This document shows, piece by piece, positions 60,345 to 64,000 of a DNA stretch of 64,000 nt. Below the pieces are notes generated by a model. It was not told the DNA's origin and made no database searches. It saw nothing but the letters and a program-made list of their open reading frames with translations. The stretch spans positions 71,558 through 135,557 of the forward strand of contig CAZIAL010000003.1 in NCBI GenBank assembly GCA_964536965.1, given 5' to 3'. The translations under genes and the position numbers were made by a program. The first letter of the stretch is position 1; every line of letters begins with the position of its first letter. This stretch comes from JACMQW01 sp964536965. Lineage in GTDB: Bacteria; Bdellovibrionota; UBA1018.

Positions 60345-61640
60345 ATGAAAAGAAATCCTCTCGTTCAATCCCTCTTCACGGCCGTTTTGGCCCTGCTCAC
60401 CACTTCCGCAATGGCCGACCCGGCCGTCCCGGACAATTCAGAACTCGCACGACGGGTGCAGGTTCTCGCCGACGAGATCGAACGGATGAAGATCGGCGAA
60501 GCGGCCGCCGGAGACGAGACTCGTCGCTACGGCTTGGGACCCTCCGGATCGAAGGTCTACCGGGCGAAGGAGCGCCACGTCTCGATCGGCGGCTACGGAG
60601 AATTTCTCTATGAAAACTTCGAGAAAAAGCGGGACGACGGCGCGGCCTCGGGAACCGCGGCGGTCGATCGATTCGATCTCGTCCGCGCGGTTCTATTCGT
60701 CGGATATCGCTTCAGCGACCGGTTCGTATTCAACAGTGAATTCGAATTCGAACACGGTTCGACGAACCTGGCGACGCGAGCGGGCGGCGCCGGAAGCGGA
60801 GAGGTCTCGGTCGAATTCGCCTATCTGGACTGGATGATTCGGCCCGAACTGAATTTCCGTGCCGGGCTCCTGCTGATGCCGGTGGGTTTTCTTTCCGAGC
60901 TCCACGAACCGACGACCTGGCTTGGGACGCGTCGCCCGGAAACGGAGTCGCTGGTCATCCCGACGACCTGGCGCCAAAACGGTCTCGGCCTCTTCGGAGA
61001 TATCGGATCCTTCACCTACCGTACCTATTTAACGACGAGCCTGGATTCGGCCGATTTCACCTCGGGCGGTCTTCGCGGCGGTCGCCAGAAGGGCGGCTAT
61101 GAGAAAGCGAACGACTGGAGCGGAGTTTTTCGCTTCGACTACGTCGGGATTCCCGGTTCGATGATCGGAGGATCGGTAGTACGCGGGGATACCGGCAATA
61201 ATCAGGTGGGCGCGCCCGACGTGATGATGACCCTCGCCGAGGCCCACCTCGACTGGAAGTTTCGGGGATTCGATTTCCGCGCATTGGCGTCTCGCGCCTG
61301 GCTCGGAAATGTCGCCGAGCTGAACGCCGTGCTGGCGAAAACGGGCACGGCGGCGGTTGCATCCCGGCTCTGGGGCGCTTATGTCCAGGTTGGATATGAT
61401 CTTTCGACGATGGGTTGGCTTCCATTCACGCCTTTCGTGCGATTCGAAGGGGTCGATACCCAGGACGCGGTCGCCCTGGGCGGCGCTCGCAGCGGTGCGA
61501 ATCGGCTGAATGTATGGACGGCAGGTTTGCAATATAAGCCGATCGACGAGATCGTGGTGAAAGCCGATTATCAGAATTATCGTCGATTCGATCGATCGGG
61601 AGTGGATCAGGTGAACTTTGCGCTCGGTTACGCTTTCTAA
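60345..61640 (+). CDS. Outer-membrane porin-like beta-barrel (porin O/P-like)
   Basis: A 431-residue protein with a signal peptide (about 1-25), a short coiled coil (about 32-47) and then a barrel of about 16 amphipathic strands ending in the aromatic GYAF. It resembles phosphate-selective porin O/P-type channels in its coiled-coil-plus-barrel plan. It sits between the ApbE gene and the FMN-binding gene in the Fur-controlled operon, so uptake of an iron or flavin-related compound is a reasonable inference. Confidence 0.75.
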   Translation: MKRNPLVQSLFTAVLALLTTSAMADPAVPDNSELARRVQVLADEIERMKIGEAAAGDETRRYGLGPSGSKVYRAKERHVSIGGYGEFLYENFEKKRDDGAASGTAAVDRFDLVRAVLFVGYRFSDRFVFNSEFEFEHGSTNLATRAGGAGSGEVSVEFAYLDWMIRPELNFRAGLLLMPVGFLSELHEPTTWLGTRRPETESLVIPTTWRQNGLGLFGDIGSFTYRTYLTTSLDSADFTSGGLRGGRQKGGYEKANDWSGVFRFDYVGIPGSMIGGSVVRGDTGNNQVGAPDVMMTLAEAHLDWKFRGFDFRALASRAWLGNVAELNAVLAKTGTAAVASRLWGAYVQVGYDLSTMGWLPFTPFVRFEGVDTQDAVALGGARSGANRLNVWTAGLQYKPIDEIVVKADYQNYRRFDRSGVDQVNFALGYAF

Positions 61641-62175
61641 TACCATACTCGCGCTTTCTCTATTTTTCGCGGAATCCGCGACTGCGAAGGTTTTCCTCAC
61701 GGTCGAGGAAGGTCTAGGTCTCGCTTTCCGCGATTGCGAAGTGAGGAAGGAAACTCTCTACCTCACTCCCGAGCAGGCACGCGAAGTCGAACGCCTTTCG
61801 GGCGTGGCGAAGGCGCCTCGTCTGGTCGTTCGCCACCACGGAACCTGCGATAAGGCGCCGGCTCGATCCGGCCGCGCGTATATCGATACGCGCACCGTGA
61901 AGACCCGGCCGCAAACACTGCTCGTGATCGTGAACGAAGCCAGCGAGGTCGAACGAGTGGAAGTCCTCTCTTTCGAGGAGCCTTCGGAATACATGCCTTC
62001 CGGAACCTGGTACGCGGTCTTTCGAAGCAAAAAGCTCGGGGAAGGGTTGGCGCTGAAGCGCGAAATTCCTTTCGTAACGGGCGCGACTCTCACCGCCCGG
62101 GCTTCGATCCAGGCCGCGCGCCTGGCGCTCGCTTACGACCGGGTGATGCCGAAAACGCCCCCGGGGAAACGGTGA
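61618..62175 (+). CDS. Exported FMN-binding-domain protein (candidate ApbE substrate)
   Basis: A 185-residue protein with a signal peptide (about 1-23). Its C-terminus has T154-G-A-T-L-T159 in an FMN-binding context, matching the [S/T]GAT core where ApbE attaches FMN (Thr157). The Asp usual three residues before this core is Pro here. It uses a TTG start with AGGTG upstream and begins 23 bases inside the porin gene. The next gene overlaps it by GTGA. The likely role is a periplasmic flavin electron carrier. Confidence 0.72.
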   Translation: MRSVTLSNTILALSLFFAESATAKVFLTVEEGLGLAFRDCEVRKETLYLTPEQAREVERLSGVAKAPRLVVRHHGTCDKAPARSGRAYIDTRTVKTRPQTLLVIVNEASEVERVEVLSFEEPSEYMPSGTWYAVFRSKKLGEGLALKREIPFVTGATLTARASIQAARLALAYDRVMPKTPPGKR

Positions 62176-62600
62176 GAAATTCGGACCGACGTTTCATGGA
62201 GATCGCCGCCTCGGCCGTCGGAGGCAGCGGAGTCGTTTATGGTCTGCTTCGCTATTTTCTAGGCGGCGAGCCCGATCCTTACTCTTCGGTCGCCCGTCAT
62301 CCTTGGGAACCTGCGGCGCGCGACGTTCATCTTCTGCTCGCCCCTCTGCTCGTTCTCGGCCTGGCCCTGATCTGGAATGGCCATATTCGACCGAAATACA
62401 TTTCCGGCGCCCGGAAGCGGAGACGGAGCGGGATCTCTCTGATGTTGCTCTCTCTGCCGATGGTCTTTTCGGGTTATCTGCTCCAGATCGCGATCGATGA
62501 TTTTTGGCGCCTCATCTGGATCTGGACTCATGGGCTGACCTCCGTTGTCTTTATTTTGGCGTTTTTCGTCCATTGGCGATTCCGGAACAAAACGACCTAA
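62172..62600 (+). CDS. Four-helix membrane protein, candidate b-type cytochrome
   Basis: A 142-residue protein with four predicted membrane helices. Histidines H53 and H71 flank helix 2, and H120 and H134 lie in helix 4, spaced 18 and 14 residues apart. This resembles diheme four-helix cytochromes b. It starts with GTG overlapping the FMN-binding gene. In this operon it would pass electrons from the membrane to the periplasmic flavoprotein. Haem binding is an inference. Confidence 0.6.
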   Translation: MRNSDRRFMEIAASAVGGSGVVYGLLRYFLGGEPDPYSSVARHPWEPAARDVHLLLAPLLVLGLALIWNGHIRPKYISGARKRRRSGISLMLLSLPMVFSGYLLQIAIDDFWRLIWIWTHGLTSVVFILAFFVHWRFRNKTT

Positions 62601-62627
62601 GGTTTATCCACGCGTCCGGATTTAAGA

Positions 62628-62633
62628 TAGAAT
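62628..62633 (+). promoter_or_regulatory. -10 element TAGAAT, leaderless configuration
   Basis: TAGAAT ends 6 bases before the ATG at 62640. No Shine-Dalgarno and no clear -35 are present. Confidence 0.4.
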
Positions 62634-62639
62634 ATCGCC

Positions 62640-64000
62640 ATGACTCAGTATGTAGATTTGTCCAGAGTGCTTTCCGAGGTCGAATCCCCCGTCGACCTGA
62701 TCGAAAGTATTTTCGCCCATTCCCCGCTCGGGATGCAGATCTACAATTCCGAGGGACAAAGCATTTACGTCAACGACGCCTTCATGCGCATGTTCGGGGT
62801 CGCGCCGCCGAGCGACTATTCCGTCCTCCACGACGAGATCGCGAAGCGGGCAGGTGTCCTCGAAGAATTAAAAAAGCCGTTTCGCGGCGAGGCCGTGACC
62901 TTGCCGATCACCTGGTACGATCCGCGTGAACTCACCCAGGTAAAAGTCACCGAGGGCAAACGGCTCGCCATGGAGTCCAAGGCGTTCCCCGTATTTCGGA
63001 AGGACGGAAAAGTGGGTCATGTCGTTTTCTTCTTTCGCGACGTGACGGCCGAAAGTCTGGAATCCCAGGCACGTGAAAAAGCGGTCAAGGAACTGAATGA
63101 CGCGAACGTGCTGATTCGTGAACTGCTGAACGGGACGAAGGCGGTAATCTATTTCAAGGACCTGAATAGCGCGTTCCTCATGGTGAATCGTCAGTTCGAG
63201 ATCGTTTTCGATCTGAAGTCCGAGCAACTGCTCGGGAAATCTGGACACGAGATCTTTCCGAAAGAAGTCGCGGACGAATTTCGAAGGAACGATCTCGCGG
63301 TGATCGAGCAGGGAGTCGGAAAAGAAGTCGAAGAAACCGTCATTCACGCCGATGGTAGTCGCCATATCTATCTCTCGCTGAAGTTTCCGCTGAAGGATTC
63401 CGAGGGAAAGACTTACGGGATTTGCGGAATCTCGACCGACATTACCCAAAATCGGCGGACGGAGCAGGAGCTCAGCGCCGCTCGAAGGATGGAATCCCTC
63501 GGTGTGCTCGCCGGCGGGATCGCGCACGACTTCAACAACATCCTCGGCGTCATTCTGATGCAGTCGGAGAATCTGCCCGGAGCCGAGGCGATTCGTAGCT
63601 CGGCCCAGCGAGCTTCGGAGCTCACGCGAAAACTACTCGCATTCGGAAGGCAGCAGGCCCTCGCCCGGAAATGGCTGAACCTGAATGATTCCATCGCGGG
63701 GTTGGGCGATATGCTCGCACGATTGGTCGGGGCCGATATCCATCTTGGTCTTGAGTTGGCGCAGGATCTGAAAGAGATTCACGCCGATCCAACCCAGATC
63801 GAGCAGATACTGATCAACTTGCTCCTAAACTCCCGGGACGCCATGCCGAACGGCGGAAAAATCGCCCTTTCGACCCGAAATGTCCAGCTCGGTCCCGCAC
63901 TCGAGGGACGCCGCATCGGTGCCCAGGTGGGAAACTATGTCGAGCTTTCGGTGACGGATACGGGAAAGGGACTGGCCCCGAATATCCGCGAACGGATGTT
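62640..64000 (+). CDS. PAS-PAS sensor histidine kinase, 3' end outside window
   Basis: The frame is open from ATG 62640 to the window edge (453 codons). It has two PAS domains (about 15-125 and 155-280), then a HisKA-type domain with H296 in GIAHDFNNILG (the HDFNN subtype), an N-box region (NLLLNSRDAM) and the beginning of the G1 box (DTGKGL). No membrane segment is seen, so sensing is cytoplasmic. HDFNN kinases often carry a C-terminal receiver, which would lie beyond the window. It has no Shine-Dalgarno and a leaderless-type -10. Confidence 0.9.
   Translation, partial: MTQYVDLSRVLSEVESPVDLIESIFAHSPLGMQIYNSEGQSIYVNDAFMRMFGVAPPSDYSVLHDEIAKRAGVLEELKKPFRGEAVTLPITWYDPRELTQVKVTEGKRLAMESKAFPVFRKDGKVGHVVFFFRDVTAESLESQAREKAVKELNDANVLIRELLNGTKAVIYFKDLNSAFLMVNRQFEIVFDLKSEQLLGKSGHEIFPKEVADEFRRNDLAVIEQGVGKEVEETVIHADGSRHIYLSLKFPLKDSEGKTYGICGISTDITQNRRTEQELSAARRMESLGVLAGGIAHDFNNILGVILMQSENLPGAEAIRSSAQRASELTRKLLAFGRQQALARKWLNLNDSIAGLGDMLARLVGADIHLGLELAQDLKEIHADPTQIEQILINLLLNSRDAMPNGGKIALSTRNVQLGPALEGRRIGAQVGNYVELSVTDTGKGLAPNIRERM

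Noticed and set aside
1..64000. CRISPR arrays, insertion sequences, rRNA genes, prophage genes
   Set aside because: No regularly spaced repeats, transposase or integrase motifs, or rRNA signatures were seen on either strand.

Overview
The window looks like a chromosomal segment of a free-living Gram-negative bacterium. It encodes outer-membrane beta-barrels, many lipoproteins and exported proteins, PilZ and two-component proteins, a sigma-54 activator, and two tRNAs with encoded CCA. GC content is high (roughly 58-60% by eye) and start codons are mixed ATG/GTG/TTG. The mix of housekeeping genes with many unrecognised small exported proteins, together with the general feel of the proteins, suggests a Bdellovibrionota/Oligoflexia-like lineage. 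That is an inference; no rRNA or ribosomal protein gene is present to test it. A run of ten N bases (30493-30502) shows that this is a scaffolded draft or metagenome assembly.

Layout. 1-229: start of cysD (partial). 354-9564: a compact, uncharacterised biosynthetic-looking locus with a Rieske oxygenase, a GH3-like acyl-acid amido synthetase, a hexapeptide-repeat protein, two KAS III-type condensing enzymes, an acyl-AMP ligase, a free acyl carrier protein, an SDR reductase and an acyl-CoA carboxyltransferase. 9.8-13 kb: a lipoprotein, then a LigB-type dioxygenase and a RutE-like reductase divergent from a LysR regulator. 13-18 kb: tRNA-Lys, YihY, and the overlapping operon aminotransferase-serA-purA. 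18-23 kb: a two-component operon with a small membrane protein, a Lys/Ala-rich protein, and a GAF-AAA-Fis sigma-54 activator. 23-30 kb: a DUF3445 protein, a lipoprotein glycosidase-like protein, a thiolase, a family-39 glycosyltransferase and a patatin. 30-42 kb: a helix-turn-helix protein, an outer-membrane protein, ligA (with a degenerate zinc finger), exported unknowns, radA, a secreted HExxH protease and glpK. 42-54 kb: a response regulator, a HutG-like ureohydrolase, GYF and PilZ proteins, an esterase, two papain-like exported proteins and several small proteins. 54-56 kb: tRNA-Arg followed by a structured tRNA-mimicking element, a methyltransferase and a wax-synthase-like MBOAT. 56-64 kb: a zinc-ribbon protein, a nitrilase-GNAT fusion, a J-domain coiled-coil protein, a Fur-box-controlled ApbE/porin/FMN-binding/four-helix membrane operon, and the start of a PAS histidine kinase.

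Two gene groups stand out as possible undescribed systems. The first is the ACP-dependent locus at 0.35-9.6 kb: carboxyltransferase, acyl loading, condensation, ketoreduction, Rieske tailoring and perhaps amino-acid conjugation could form one pathway. The second is the iron-responsive flavin module at 59.3-62.6 kb: an ApbE flavin transferase, a periplasmic FMN-binding protein, a candidate diheme membrane protein and a porin could form a trans-envelope electron or iron-reduction route. A third theme is regulatory: several genes have a -10-like hexamer only 6-7 bases before the start codon and no Shine-Dalgarno sequence, which points to leaderless transcripts.
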